64,000 nt of DNA from Mycobacteriales bacterium (GCA_030697205.1 JAUYQP010000034.1:62001-126000); one strand, 5' to 3'. Positions 14,725 through 23,751 are shown, counted from the first letter of the stretch. Notes: generated by a model from the sequence alone, not told the origin. Numbers and translations are program-made.

Positions 14725-15893
14725 CCGCCCCCCTGCTCGTCGCTGAGGGCATCTTCAAGCGCTTCGCGACCGGAGGCACCCGTTCCTTGTTGGCAACGGT
14801 TCGTCGGCGTGAGCGTCCGCCGGACATGTGGGCGCTGCGGGAGGTGGACGCGACCGTCGGACCCGGCGAGGTGCTGGCCATCGTCGGTCGCAACGGTGCC
14901 GGTAAGTCCACGATGCTCAAGGTCTGTGCCGGCGTCACACGGCCGACGTACGGCACCCTGAAGCGCCCACCACGCGTCGCGCCGCTCATCGAGGTCGGCG
15001 CGGGCTTCCACCCCGAGCTCACTGGGCGAGAGAACGTCTTCGTGAACGGCCGACTGCTGGGGATCGGGCAGCGGGAGCTCGAGGCGCGCTTCTCCGAGAT
15101 CGTGGAGTTCGCAGAGCTCACCGACGCCATCGACCGACCCGTGCGCCAGTACAGCTCGGGGATGTTCATGCGGCTCGGCTTCTCGGTCGCTATTCACACT
15201 CGGCCGCAGCTCCTCATCGTCGACGAGGTGCTAGCCGTCGGGGACCTGCCGTTCCAGCTCCGGTGTCTCGACAAGATCCGTGAGCTGCGCGAGCAGGGGA
15301 CTGGCGTGCTCTTCGTCAGCCACAACCTGGCGGCGGTCCTGAGCCTCGCTGACCGTGCGATGCTCCTCGAAGGCGGTCGCGCGACCCTCACCGGTGACCC
15401 GCGCGATGTGGTCGGCGCCTACCACGACAGCCTCGCTGTCACCCAGAGCGCGGCTCGTGACGTGGGCGAGGACGGCGCCTTCGCTGGTGAGGTCGAACTC
15501 GAGCAGGTCACGGTGCTCGATGCTGCCGGCCAGCCGCGTTCGCTGTGGTCACCCGGCGAACGGGCCACCCTCGTGCTTCAGGTCCGGGCCCATGCCGATG
15601 TCCCGGAGTCGGCGCTCGGGATCCGACTCATCAAGGAGGGCGCCGGGATGATCGGCACCTTTCTCGGCACCGACGGTCCCTACGTGGCTCCGCTGCGCCG
15701 CGGCGAGACTGCCCAGGTCCGGGTCGACCTCGACCTCAACGTCGGCGAGGGCTCCTACTTGGTCGACATCGGGATGGGTCTCAAGGACATCTCGCGCGTG
15801 TGGTTCGACCAGAAGGGCGTCGCCCGATTCGGGGTAGCGGCACGGCCGGGTGCGAGCGGCATCGTCGATTTCGCGCCCGTCGTGCGCCCGTGA
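14721..15893 (+). CDS. wzt: ABC polysaccharide exporter ATPase with C-terminal glycan-binding domain
   Basis: This 390-aa protein has an N-terminal ATPase with Walker A GRNGAGKST (residues 56-64), signature YSSGM, Walker B LLIVDEVLAVGD and switch His in FVSHN. The characteristic ELTGRENVFVNG of Wzt/TagH is present. Residues about 255-390 form a beta-rich domain (LVLQVRAHADV, GIRLIKEGAGMIGTF). This matches the Wzt C-terminal domain that binds the modified end of the chain and checks it before export. That implies a terminal modification made by a neighbouring enzyme. It partners with the permease at 13924-14724. Confidence 0.9.
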   Translation: MTAPLLVAEGIFKRFATGGTRSLLATVRRRERPPDMWALREVDATVGPGEVLAIVGRNGAGKSTMLKVCAGVTRPTYGTLKRPPRVAPLIEVGAGFHPELTGRENVFVNGRLLGIGQRELEARFSEIVEFAELTDAIDRPVRQYSSGMFMRLGFSVAIHTRPQLLIVDEVLAVGDLPFQLRCLDKIRELREQGTGVLFVSHNLAAVLSLADRAMLLEGGRATLTGDPRDVVGAYHDSLAVTQSAARDVGEDGAFAGEVELEQVTVLDAAGQPRSLWSPGERATLVLQVRAHADVPESALGIRLIKEGAGMIGTFLGTDGPYVAPLRRGETAQVRVDLDLNVGEGSYLVDIGMGLKDISRVWFDQKGVARFGVAARPGASGIVDFAPVVRP

Positions 15894-17095
15894 TTCGCCC
15901 CGGCCGGTCGGCACCGCCCCTCGAGGTGGCCTACGTGCTCGCGCGCTATGCCCAGCTGTCGCAGACTTTCGTGGATGGCGAGATCTCCGAGCAGCGTCGC
16001 CGAGGCAGCACCGTGCCTGTCCTGGCTCTTCGCCGTGGTGACCGAGATCTCGGGGACGACCCGAGGGTCACCTACCTCGAGGACGTGCCGGACGACTGGC
16101 CGCAGGTCTTCCGGCACAACCTCGCAGCCCTCTTGCGACATCCCCTGGGCTACTCCACGTTCCTGCGGCGGGTCCGGCTGCTGCGCACGGAGATGGGGAG
16201 AAGCCGCCCGGAGCTGTTGCGATGGTGGCGCCTGCCCGGGGTCGCGACAGAGCTCCGCAGCCAGGGGGTCCGGGTGCTGCACGCCCACTTCGCCTGGTCT
16301 GGCGCGGCGGCCGCGGCCTGCCTCAGCCCGCTGCTGGGCGCGCCGTGGTCGATGACCGTGCATGCGAACGACATCCACGCCCGTCGTCGCAACCTCGAGG
16401 TCAAGCTCGCACTCGCCGACCAAGTCGTGACCGTCTGCCGCTACAACCTCGAGGCCCTCCCCGGCACCCGATCGCCCGTCCGTGTTCTCACCTGCGGCAT
16501 CACACTTCCCCAGGAGGCGCCACAGGTCGAGCGTGACCTCGACCTCGTCTGCGTCGGCCGTCTCATCGCGAAGAAGGGTGTGGACCTAGCGGTGGAGGCG
16601 GTGGGGCAGCTGCGCGACCGAGGGATCGCGACGACTCTCCATGTCGTCGGCGATGGTCCCCTCCGATCGGCCTTGGACGAGCAGGTCACCCGGGCAGGCC
16701 TGCAGGACCACATCTGCTTCCACGGTGCGCTGCCCCACGAGGAGGTGCTCGGCCTCGTCGGACGCGCGAAGGTGCTGTGCCTGCCTTGCCGGGTAGCGCC
16801 CGACGGAGATCGGGACGCGATGCCGACCGTGCTCGTGGAGGCGATGGCCCGCGGGGTCCCCGTGGTGTCGACTGACATCGGAGGGATCCCCGAGATGGTC
16901 GACGCCGACGTCGGACGCTTGGTCCCACCCGAGCAGGTGGACGCCCTGGCTGACGCGCTGGCCGAACTGCTCACCGACGCCCCGCTGCGGGAGCGCTTGG
17001 GTAACGCAGGACGTGTGCGAGCCGCAGAGCGCTTCGACGTGCGTCAGCAGACAGCGACGCTCGCGGAGTGGCTGCAGGAGCTGGCGACCCGATGA
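15890..17095 (+). CDS. glycosyltransferase family 4
   Basis: This 401-aa GT-B enzyme has VLARYAQLSQTFVDGEI (a signature of the ExoL/EpsD-like GT4 group) and LHAHFAWSGAAAAA. The donor-site Lys is in VGRLIAKKGVDLAVEA, VVGDGPLRSALDE follows, and the EX7E-type motif is in DAMPTVLVEAMARGVPVVSTDIGGIPE. It retains all usual catalytic segments. GTG 15890 overlaps wzt and ATG 17092 of the acetyltransferase overlaps its stop, so exporter, transferase and acetyltransferase are one unit. Confidence 0.87.
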   Translation: MIRPGRSAPPLEVAYVLARYAQLSQTFVDGEISEQRRRGSTVPVLALRRGDRDLGDDPRVTYLEDVPDDWPQVFRHNLAALLRHPLGYSTFLRRVRLLRTEMGRSRPELLRWWRLPGVATELRSQGVRVLHAHFAWSGAAAAACLSPLLGAPWSMTVHANDIHARRRNLEVKLALADQVVTVCRYNLEALPGTRSPVRVLTCGITLPQEAPQVERDLDLVCVGRLIAKKGVDLAVEAVGQLRDRGIATTLHVVGDGPLRSALDEQVTRAGLQDHICFHGALPHEEVLGLVGRAKVLCLPCRVAPDGDRDAMPTVLVEAMARGVPVVSTDIGGIPEMVDADVGRLVPPEQVDALADALAELLTDAPLRERLGNAGRVRAAERFDVRQQTATLAEWLQELATR

Positions 17096-17715
17096 CCCCT
17101 CTCGACTTCGGCATCGCGCTGCTGCGCCGGCACGCCGACGCGCACCCAGGGGGCGAGGCTCGGCTCAGGAGGCGGTGGAAGCGATCGCAGGAAGCCTCCC
17201 GCGTACGTCGGGGACGCCGCCTGGCCCGCTGGATCCGGCTCTGGGGTGGCACCGTCGGCGAAGGCCTCCGCGTGGAGAGGGGCGTTCACCTGCGCCACCT
17301 GCCCCACGCCGGTTGGGCGCTGGGTGACCACGTCTACTTCGGCCGCGGTCTCGTCCTCGACGTCTGGCCCGGTGCGCGCTTCGAGCTCGGCGATCGCGTC
17401 AAGCTCATGCACTTCGTCGTGGTCAGCGCCGTCGAGCACCTCGCACTGCACGAACGTGCTCAAGTGGGCGAGTGCGCGACGCTGCGAGACAACGATCACG
17501 ACACGGCAGCCGGCACCTCCATGTCCACGGCCCCGGTCGTGTCTTCGCCCACCGTGATCGGGGCCGACGCCTGGATCGCGCGGGGCGTCGCGGTCACGGC
17601 TGGTTCGACCGTCGGATCCGGGACTGTCGTTGGCGCCAACGCGGTGGTGCGAGGCGAACTCCCGTCACACAGCGTGGCTGTCGGCCTGCCGGCGCGCGTC
17701 ATTCGCTCCCGGTAG
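17092..17715 (+). CDS. left-handed beta-helix acyltransferase
   Basis: This 207-aa protein has a basic N-terminal helical part (RLRRRWKRSQEASR) followed by hexapeptide turns: LGDHVYFGRGLVLD, RFELGDRVKLM, TVIGADAWIARGVAVTAGS, TVGSGTVVGANAVV, ending SVAVGLPARVIR. The catalytic-type His is probably in DNDHDT. It resembles WbbJ/MaA-type O-acetyltransferases. It may provide the terminal mark recognised by the Wzt C-terminal domain, but this is only contextual. Its end overlaps the convergent SGNH gene by 51 bp. Confidence 0.78.
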   Translation: MTPLDFGIALLRRHADAHPGGEARLRRRWKRSQEASRVRRGRRLARWIRLWGGTVGEGLRVERGVHLRHLPHAGWALGDHVYFGRGLVLDVWPGARFELGDRVKLMHFVVVSAVEHLALHERAQVGECATLRDNDHDTAAGTSMSTAPVVSSPTVIGADAWIARGVAVTAGSTVGSGTVVGANAVVRGELPSHSVAVGLPARVIRSR

Positions 17716-18720
17716 CGCTCCGGCCAAGTGCTGCACCAGCGCTGCAGCGACGCGTTGTGAGAACGCATCACGCCCCCGACCGTTCAGGTGGACCATGTCC
17801 GCGTAGTAGGACGAGTCCTCGAAGTCGTCGGTGACGTCCATCAACGGCACCTGCTCCTCGGCTGCGAGCCGACGCAGGTCCTCCTTCATCGCGATCCAGT
17901 TGGTCCGGCCACCGACGAACATCTCGTCGAGCATCTCGGTCGGCACAGGCAGCATCAGGTAGACGACCTGCGCCCCCCTGGCGCGGGAGGAACGGGCCAT
18001 CTCGCGCAGGGCGCCGCTCTGCACGCCGCCGTCGTTGAAGTCAGTCTGTGCCTGCTGACGGATCAGCTCACGCATCTTCGGCCCGTTGCGGTAGCTCCGC
18101 TCGAGCAGGTCAGTGCCCTGTCCCAGCGGCCCGAGCCTGCCCTCCACCTCGAGCGGCACCCGCCACCCGAGCAGCCCGGGTCGACGCGCCAGCTCCCGCA
18201 GGGCGCGGGCGAACGCTCGCGGTCGCCGCACGAGCCCGGCGTGCCGCACCGCGTAGGAGCGATCCTCGCACCGGCGACGCAGCCGCTGGCCGCGGCTGAG
18301 CCGATGAGCAGGCGCTGCGAGGTACTCCTCCAGTCGACTGGTCAGCGGGCTGTTGTCATTGACGATGAGCGGCGCGACCTCGATCAGCACGAGCCGCGGT
18401 CGGGCGACGGGGAGCACGACGTCGGTCATCCAACGTGCCGACACGCTCGGGACCCCTCTGTAGATCGACGCGTTGTAGCAACGCAGCCCGGTCGCGCGGA
18501 CGAGCGGATCCGGGTCCACGCCGTACAACGTCATCGACGTGCCGATCACGATGACGTCGATCGGCCCGTTGCGGGCCAGCCGCCGCAGCTGCGCCTCCTT
18601 GCGCTGGGTCACGAGGTCGTGCCACCACAGCGGCTCGTCCACCACCTTGGCCAGACCTCGGGCGAGCAGCTCGAGCGCCAGGGCGAGCGCGACCACGCCC
18701 GAGAGCAGCGCGACCATCAT
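17665..18720 (-). CDS. membrane-anchored SGNH/GDSL-like hydrolase
   Basis: This 351-aa protein has one N-terminal transmembrane helix (residues 3-22) and an extracytoplasmic domain. The nucleophile block is VIVIGTSMTLYGVDP (Ser in GTS), a later block is APLIVNDNSPL, and the C-terminal Asp-His pair is in SSYYADMVHLNGRGRDAFS. The catalytic set looks intact. Such proteins often acetylate or deacetylate surface polysaccharides. ATG 18720 overlaps the stop of the methyltransferase gene by 4 bp. Confidence 0.72.
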   Translation of the reverse strand: MMVALLSGVVALALALELLARGLAKVVDEPLWWHDLVTQRKEAQLRRLARNGPIDVIVIGTSMTLYGVDPDPLVRATGLRCYNASIYRGVPSVSARWMTDVVLPVARPRLVLIEVAPLIVNDNSPLTSRLEEYLAAPAHRLSRGQRLRRRCEDRSYAVRHAGLVRRPRAFARALRELARRPGLLGWRVPLEVEGRLGPLGQGTDLLERSYRNGPKMRELIRQQAQTDFNDGGVQSGALREMARSSRARGAQVVYLMLPVPTEMLDEMFVGGRTNWIAMKEDLRRLAAEEQVPLMDVTDDFEDSSYYADMVHLNGRGRDAFSQRVAAALVQHLAGALPGANDARRQADSHAV

Positions 18721-19472
18721 GGCTGCTTCACCGCAGTGGCCGAGAGCCCGGTCACCATCGTGCCCTCGCGGAACAGCTCAGGCCGCCGATCCTTGGCGGA
18801 GAGCACACGCACCACGGGCACCAGGATCCGACTGAGAACGGCGCGCTTCCAGCGGTTCATCGGTCGACGTCGCACCCAGAGGCCGAGCATCTGCGCGAGG
18901 CTTGCATCCCACCCGCCCATCGCGCGCACCTCGACCTGTGAGAACCCGGCAGAGCCGAGCAGTCGCTCCAGCGCGAAAGGGGTGTAGCGGTACTCGTCGT
19001 ACGGCACCTCGTGCAGCGGCCAGAGGAAGGGCACCGTGAGAAGTAGGCGGCCCCCCGGTGCCAGCACGCGGAAGCACTCGCCGAGCACGGACGCAGGGTC
19101 CTGGCAGTGCTCGAGGACTTCCGTCAACAAGATCTGCTGCACCGCCGCGTCAGGCAACGGCATGACGCGACCGTCCCACGTCAGCTCCTGGTCCGGATAG
19201 CGATCGGACGTCATGTCCAGCCCAAGATGACGCGTTGCACCGCTCGGCGCCACTAGCACGAGCTCGCGGTACGGCGCGGTCCCACAACCCACGTCGAGCA
19301 CGGTTCCGTGCATGCTCGCCAGCTCTCGCACGACGGCCTCCCGCACAGCGGTCCGATGCAGCCAACCGTCGAGGGTCGCGCTCGTGGGACGCCCCGCGAC
19401 GGGGGGCCGAACCGGCACGGGCCGGGGAGGGGGACCATCCGCCGAGCGACTGACTGGGGGGGAAGCGTGCAC
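18717..19472 (-). CDS. SAM-dependent methyltransferase, class I
   Basis: This protein has motif I TVLDVGCGTAPYREL, an acidic residue after the second strand (HLGLDMTSD), and motif IV-like LLTEVLEHCQDPASVL with APGGRLLLTVPFLWP, as in Methyltransf_11 enzymes. I take GTG 19472 as start (251 aa); an upstream start at 19598 would add a Pro/Arg-rich stretch without homology. It probably methylates a sugar or a lipid-linked glycan. It is coupled to the SGNH hydrolase downstream. Confidence 0.75.
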   Translation of the reverse strand: MHASPPVSRSADGPPPRPVPVRPPVAGRPTSATLDGWLHRTAVREAVVRELASMHGTVLDVGCGTAPYRELVLVAPSGATRHLGLDMTSDRYPDQELTWDGRVMPLPDAAVQQILLTEVLEHCQDPASVLGECFRVLAPGGRLLLTVPFLWPLHEVPYDEYRYTPFALERLLGSAGFSQVEVRAMGGWDASLAQMLGLWVRRRPMNRWKRAVLSRILVPVVRVLSAKDRRPELFREGTMVTGLSATAVKQP

Positions 19473-19640
19473 GATGTGGGAGCTCTTTCGCTGGGGGGAT
19501 ACCGCTTCGACGGAGAAGGAGGGCCAGGCGCTCTGCCCAGCCGCCGGCTCCGAGCGTAGGAGCAGAGTCGAGGCCGGGGACGCCGGCGAGGCGCGCAAGA
19601 CCGCCGACCTACGGGCGGGGGTGCTGCGGATGACGGCCTC

Positions 19641-21179
19641 CTAGTGCTGGGTCAGGTCCCTGTAGTCCGCGACCACCGGTTGTATCGGCAGTGACAGCGG
19701 AATGACGTCGGTCGCATCGAGGCCGTCGAGTGCCCCGACCTGCGCACCGAGCCGCTGACCCCCGACGACGACGTCGGCGAGATCACCGTCTGAGACCAAG
19801 AGGCCATCGGCGTCGAGCGCGAGCGGCACAGGCCGCTGGCCCGCGGCGACGGAGAAGCCGAGGTCTTCCGTCGCGCCCGGAGCTGCCAGCCGGTCAGCAG
19901 CCTGGGCGATGGCCCGGACGTAGTCGGGCGCCTGCGACTCCCAGACCCAGTTCTGGTCGAGTCGAGCACGTGCCGCCAGGCCGCGCTGCCGTCTCTCTTC
20001 GGGGTCGAGGAGCAGCCGCGCGGCGACGTCCGCAAGCGCTCCGGGGGTCTGTACCAGGCTGACGGCTGCGGCGCTGCCGGCAACGCGCTGTGTCTCCTGA
20101 AGCGCGTAGCAGACCATCGGCAGCCCGTGCGCCATGTACTCCAAGACCTTGTTGTGCGTGGAGACGTTGGCCAGCGGGTTCGCCGGGTCGGGCGCGATGC
20201 CCAACGACGCTGTCGAGAGGTAGGCCTTGATCTGCTCTGGACCTACCCGTCCCGGCCAGCTGCAGTAGTCCGCCAGCCCGAGCTCCTCAGCTCTCACCAT
20301 GAGCCGTTCGCGCTGGTCTCCGAATCCGAGGAAGGCGCAGTGCACGTCGAGTCGGTGGCGGTGCACAAGCTCGGCCAGGGCGTCGACGGCGTGATCCACG
20401 CCGTCTTGCGGGCCCATCACGCCGAGGTACACGAGCAGGTGCTCGCGCCCCTGAGCGAGTTCGAGCTGCGGGGGGCCAGCTCGCATGCTGTCGCGGCGCG
20501 GGCCACTCATGACGACGTAGGAGGGCACCCGGAGGCGACCGAGGGCTCGGGCTCGTTGCCGATAGGCCTCATTGGGGAAGACCACGACGTCGGCGAGTCG
20601 GAAGGTGAAGCGCTCGAGGAGGACGAGGATGCGGTGAAGCAGCGCTCCGTCAGTGCCCCCGCGCGACAGGAAGATCTCCGGGCAGAGATCGTGCTGGTCG
20701 TACACGAAGCGCGTGCGTTGCCACAGCCGCAACATGCCCGCGATCAGGAACATCGTGTCGGGGGGGTTGCAAGCCTGGACGACATGCACGCGCTCACGAC
20801 GGGCGACCCTGACGACGAGATGGGCCATGCGCAGCAGCGCGACGAGGAACTCGCGGGCGAACCCGAGGGGACCGCGGCCCTCGCGCGGTGCCCGGTAGCG
20901 GTGGATCCGGACGCCGTCGAGCACCTCAGCGCGGACGTCGCCGGCGCCCATCGGGCACACCACCGACACCCGCCACCCTGCGGCCTGGGCCTCCGTGCAC
21001 TCCTGCCACACCCGACGGTCCATGGGCACGCTCAGGTTCTGCACGAGGACCAACAGGTGCGCTCCGGTCGGACGCGAGCGCTCGCGCCGGCGGGAACGCC
21101 GACCACTGTGCGTCACACTCCGTGGTTCGACCAGCGCACCCTCCCTCCCTACGAGGTCGAGCGGCGCAGACCCGGTCAT
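19641..21179 (-). CDS. glycosyltransferase family 4 with a C-terminal extension
   Basis: This is a 512-aa protein with start ATG 21179, chosen for the strong AGGAGGAG just upstream. The GT-B core has VLVQNLSVPMDRRVWQECTEAQ, QACNPPDTMFLIAGML, VYDQHDLCPEIF, LGVMGPQDGVDHAVDAL, and KVLEYMAHGLPMVCYAL. This is the WcaI/Wbu-like group also used for mannosyl- and fucosaminyl-transfer. The GT core ends near residue 440. The last 60-70 residues are a beta-rich tail (LALDADGLLVSDGDLADVVVGG) not usual in the family. A palindrome upstream suggests specific regulation. Confidence 0.8.
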   Translation of the reverse strand: MTGSAPLDLVGREGALVEPRSVTHSGRRSRRRERSRPTGAHLLVLVQNLSVPMDRRVWQECTEAQAAGWRVSVVCPMGAGDVRAEVLDGVRIHRYRAPREGRGPLGFAREFLVALLRMAHLVVRVARRERVHVVQACNPPDTMFLIAGMLRLWQRTRFVYDQHDLCPEIFLSRGGTDGALLHRILVLLERFTFRLADVVVFPNEAYRQRARALGRLRVPSYVVMSGPRRDSMRAGPPQLELAQGREHLLVYLGVMGPQDGVDHAVDALAELVHRHRLDVHCAFLGFGDQRERLMVRAEELGLADYCSWPGRVGPEQIKAYLSTASLGIAPDPANPLANVSTHNKVLEYMAHGLPMVCYALQETQRVAGSAAAVSLVQTPGALADVAARLLLDPEERRQRGLAARARLDQNWVWESQAPDYVRAIAQAADRLAAPGATEDLGFSVAAGQRPVPLALDADGLLVSDGDLADVVVGGQRLGAQVGALDGLDATDVIPLSLPIQPVVADYRDLTQH

Positions 21180-21221
21180 GCTCCTCCTAACGTCGGGGAG
21201 CCCCAATCGTCGCGCCCTGCT

Positions 21222-21235
21222 ACGTAACGTTACGT
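21222..21235. promoter_or_regulatory. perfect 14-bp palindrome, candidate operator
   Basis: ACGTAACGTTACGT is self-complementary and lies 43 bp upstream of the GT gene starting at 21179, between it and the divergent BY-kinase gene. TAACGT inside it could serve as the leftward -10. A dimeric regulator is the simplest reader. Confidence 0.5.
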
Positions 21236-21473
21236 GACGATACGATAACCCTCGGTGAAGGTCCGTCGACATGTCGCCGTTGGGGCACTCCTGGCCTCCT
21301 GCCGCTGAGCCGCCGGTCGTGAGCCGTCACGAAGCAGGATCCGGCGGCCGAGCATCCCCGCGCTCGCGTTGCCGGCCCGTAGGATGTGGTCCCCCGCGCG
21401 GTGCGCCACAGCAGCCCCGCCGCACGGAGCGGCCCCGCGCCGAGCGGCGTTCCATACCGCGGTGGGACGCAGA

Positions 21474-21479
21474 TAGATT
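21474..21479 (+). promoter_or_regulatory. -10 box of a leaderless promoter
   Basis: TAGATT lies 6 nt before ATG 21486 of the BY-kinase gene, with no Shine-Dalgarno sequence between them. Confidence 0.6.
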
Positions 21480-21485
21480 GCAGCG

Positions 21486-22847
21486 ATGGACCCTGTGGCT
21501 TTCCTCGCTCTGCTACGTCGACGCTCGGGCGCACTCGTGCTCTGCGTCGCGGCCGGGGTGGCGGGTGCCCTCGTGTTCACGGCGCAGAGCACCGAGCTCT
21601 ACCGAGCGACGACCCGCGCCTACGTTGACATCCCCAGCGGTGTCAGCACGGTGGTCACGGCCAATCAAGGGCAGCAGCTCGTCACTGACCTCCTGCCGAG
21701 CATCGCGGAGCTGGCGTCGTCGCGAAGGGTCGCCGAGCAGGTGAAGGCTCAGTTGCGACTGCCCGACTCCATCTCTGCCATCCGGTCCAAGCTGTCCGCG
21801 ACGACCAAGCCCCGCACCCTGTTCATCGACATCTCGGCGGTGGATCCGGACCCGATCAGGGCTCGGTCTCTCGCTGATGCAGCAAGCCTCGCGGTCTCGG
21901 GCGTCTTCAGCGACCTGCAGGCCGGCCGGCCGAAGAACACCATGGTGTCGCTCAAGGCACTCGACGGCGCGGTGACACCGGGGCAGCCCTTCGAGCCGAG
22001 GCCCGGATACAACCTCGCGCTCGGGCTCGCGCTGGGCCTCACGTCAGGAATCCTGCTCGCACTGCTCCTCGACGCTCTCGACCGGACGGTGAAGACCTCG
22101 GTTCAAGCAGAAGACGTTACAGGAGCACCCGTGCTCGGTCTCCTACCCCGTTTCAAGCGCGGAGCAAGCACCAACATCACGACGACCGTTCCCGATGACC
22201 CGGCAGCCGAAGCGTACCGGGCCTTACGCACGAGCGTTCGATTCCTGGACCCAGACCATCCGCTCCAGATCATCGCCGTGACCTCGCCTTCGGCGTCTGA
22301 GGGCAAGACCACTACCGCGGTCAACCTCGCTGTGGCCATGGCTCAGAGCGGAGAGCGGGTCATGCTGGTGGACGCGGATCTGCGCCGGCCGAGCGTCGCG
22401 ACGTCGCTCGGCATCGAGGGCGTCGTGGGGCTGTCCAACGTCGTGACGCGCACGGCGACTCTGTCGGATGCAGTCCAGCACTGGGGGGGCCTCCTGGACG
22501 TGCTCCCTGCTGGTCAGCTACCCCCCAACCCTAGCGAGATCGTGGGCTCGCAGAGCATGGGTGCGCTCCTCGAAGAGCTGCGGGAGCGGTACGACGTCGT
22601 CGTTGTCGACGCACCACCCGTGCTCGCTGTGACCGACGCCGTCGTGCTGGCTACGCAAGTGGACGGTGTCCTACTCGTCCTGCGCGCTGGATCGACGCAG
22701 CGCGGGCTCGCTGTCGAGGCGCGGCGTCGCCTTGACGGGGTGGGAGGTTCTGTCGTCGGGTGCGTCCTGAACGCGGTCGCCAACTCGACTGCCCAGGGCT
22801 ACTACGCCGCCTACCGGCACGACCAACACGGGTACCGATCAGCGTAG
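21486..22847 (+). CDS. polysaccharide co-polymerase/BY-kinase (Wzz-Wzc type)
   Basis: This 453-aa protein fuses a chain-length determinant with a bacterial tyrosine kinase. The N-terminal half has transmembrane helices at about 15-33 and 180-198 around an extracytoplasmic domain. The cytoplasmic kinase has Walker A SPSASEGKTTTAVNLA, Walker A' VMLVDADLRRPS and Walker B VVVVDAPPVL. The tail is a tyrosine cluster (QGYYAAYRHDQHGYRSA) for autophosphorylation. It controls polymer length and export. The same module recurs at 52040. The downstream neighbours are a surface protein and a DUF4012 protein. Confidence 0.87.
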   Translation: MDPVAFLALLRRRSGALVLCVAAGVAGALVFTAQSTELYRATTRAYVDIPSGVSTVVTANQGQQLVTDLLPSIAELASSRRVAEQVKAQLRLPDSISAIRSKLSATTKPRTLFIDISAVDPDPIRARSLADAASLAVSGVFSDLQAGRPKNTMVSLKALDGAVTPGQPFEPRPGYNLALGLALGLTSGILLALLLDALDRTVKTSVQAEDVTGAPVLGLLPRFKRGASTNITTTVPDDPAAEAYRALRTSVRFLDPDHPLQIIAVTSPSASEGKTTTAVNLAVAMAQSGERVMLVDADLRRPSVATSLGIEGVVGLSNVVTRTATLSDAVQHWGGLLDVLPAGQLPPNPSEIVGSQSMGALLEELRERYDVVVVDAPPVLAVTDAVVLATQVDGVLLVLRAGSTQRGLAVEARRRLDGVGGSVVGCVLNAVANSTAQGYYAAYRHDQHGYRSA

Positions 22848-22906
22848 AGCCACGCAGTCGAATCGGACGTTTCATGGCGTACGGCGGCTTGAGGAACTCA
22901 TCTCGG

Positions 22907-22962
22907 GTTTCGCGAAACGTTGCTCCGTTTGGCACGTTATGCCTGGTGGGGGACGTTATGCT
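22907..22962 (+). promoter_or_regulatory. promoter region with palindrome and direct repeats
   Basis: GTTTCGCGAAAC (22907-22918) is a perfect palindrome. ACGTTATGC occurs twice, at 22934-22942 and 22953-22961. TATGCT (22957-22962) fits a -10 box about 30 nt before GTG 22993, leaving a short leader with AAGGGGG. Together they look like a regulated promoter for the surface-protein gene. Confidence 0.45.
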
Positions 22963-22992
22963 GACTCGGAACATCTCAAGGGGGAACGCACT

Positions 22993-23751
22993 GTGCGCGG
23001 ACGCGGAGTACTTGTAGCCGGAGGGCTCTGCGCTGCTGTGATCATCGGGCCCGCAGCCATCGCCGCGGGCCCGTATCCGCCGCCCAGCGGCGTATCAGGG
23101 TCAGTCGGCCCCAGTCGGATTCAGGCTGGTGGGTGTGCCGTGTTCACCGGCCAGGGCTTCTCCGCGAACACGGCGATCGCGGTTGCGGAGGACGGCGCGC
23201 CCCTGCCGTCGACCCAGACCGACGCAAGTGGCAAGTTCAGCACTCAGATCTGCTACCCCACCGATGCTCAGCCTGGTGAGCGCACCCTGACCGGCACCGG
23301 CTCAGCGCCAGACGGCACGACCGAGCCCACGGCACTGTCCCGCTTCCTGCTCCCTGCTGCCTCCGCGGACGTGACCCGCACCGTGTCGGTGAAGATCACC
23401 ATCACCGGTGTCTCGCAGAGCAGCCCCAGCCCCAACCCGGGCGGCGGGACCACCGGAGGGACCGGCGGAACCACCGGAACCACCACCGGAGGGACCGGCG
23501 GAACCACCGGAACCAACGACAACGACGACGACGGCGAGCTCATCGAAGGCGGCGGCGGAACCATCATCGGTGGTGGCGGTGGCGACCAGGAGGGCGTGCT
23601 CAGCCCCTCGCCCGTCATCGGGCTGCCGCGTTCCGGGTTCGGCGCCCTCGTGGTGGCTGCTGTCGGCACCGGTCTCGTGGCACTCGGCAGCGGCGCGCTC
23701 CTGTTCGCCGGGCGCCGACGCCGCGCGCACGAGCCGACCGCCACGACCTGA
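22993..23751 (+). CDS. LPxTG-like cell-wall-anchored surface protein with Gly/Thr-rich stalk
   Basis: This is a 252-aa secreted protein. GTG 22993 follows AAGGGGGAA by a good distance; upstream in-frame starts are unlikely. A signal peptide covers residues about 5-24. A small Ig/IPT-like domain follows (GGCAVFTGQGFSANTAIAV). Then come a Gly/Thr-rich repeat stalk (GGTGGTTGT units, about 23445-23515), an acidic patch and a sorting signal: LPRSG, a hydrophobic helix and RRRR. LPxSG is a variant of the sortase LPxTG motif. A similar protein is encoded at 43238-43819, also beside a DUF4012 gene. Confidence 0.75.
   Translation: MRGRGVLVAGGLCAAVIIGPAAIAAGPYPPPSGVSGSVGPSRIQAGGCAVFTGQGFSANTAIAVAEDGAPLPSTQTDASGKFSTQICYPTDAQPGERTLTGTGSAPDGTTEPTALSRFLLPAASADVTRTVSVKITITGVSQSSPSPNPGGGTTGGTGGTTGTTTGGTGGTTGTNDNDDDGELIEGGGGTIIGGGGGDQEGVLSPSPVIGLPRSGFGALVVAAVGTGLVALGSGALLFAGRRRRAHEPTATT

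Noticed and set aside
23445-23520. Possible CRISPR-like or mobile repeat
   Set aside because: The repeats are in-frame Gly/Thr codons of the surface-protein stalk, without spacers.
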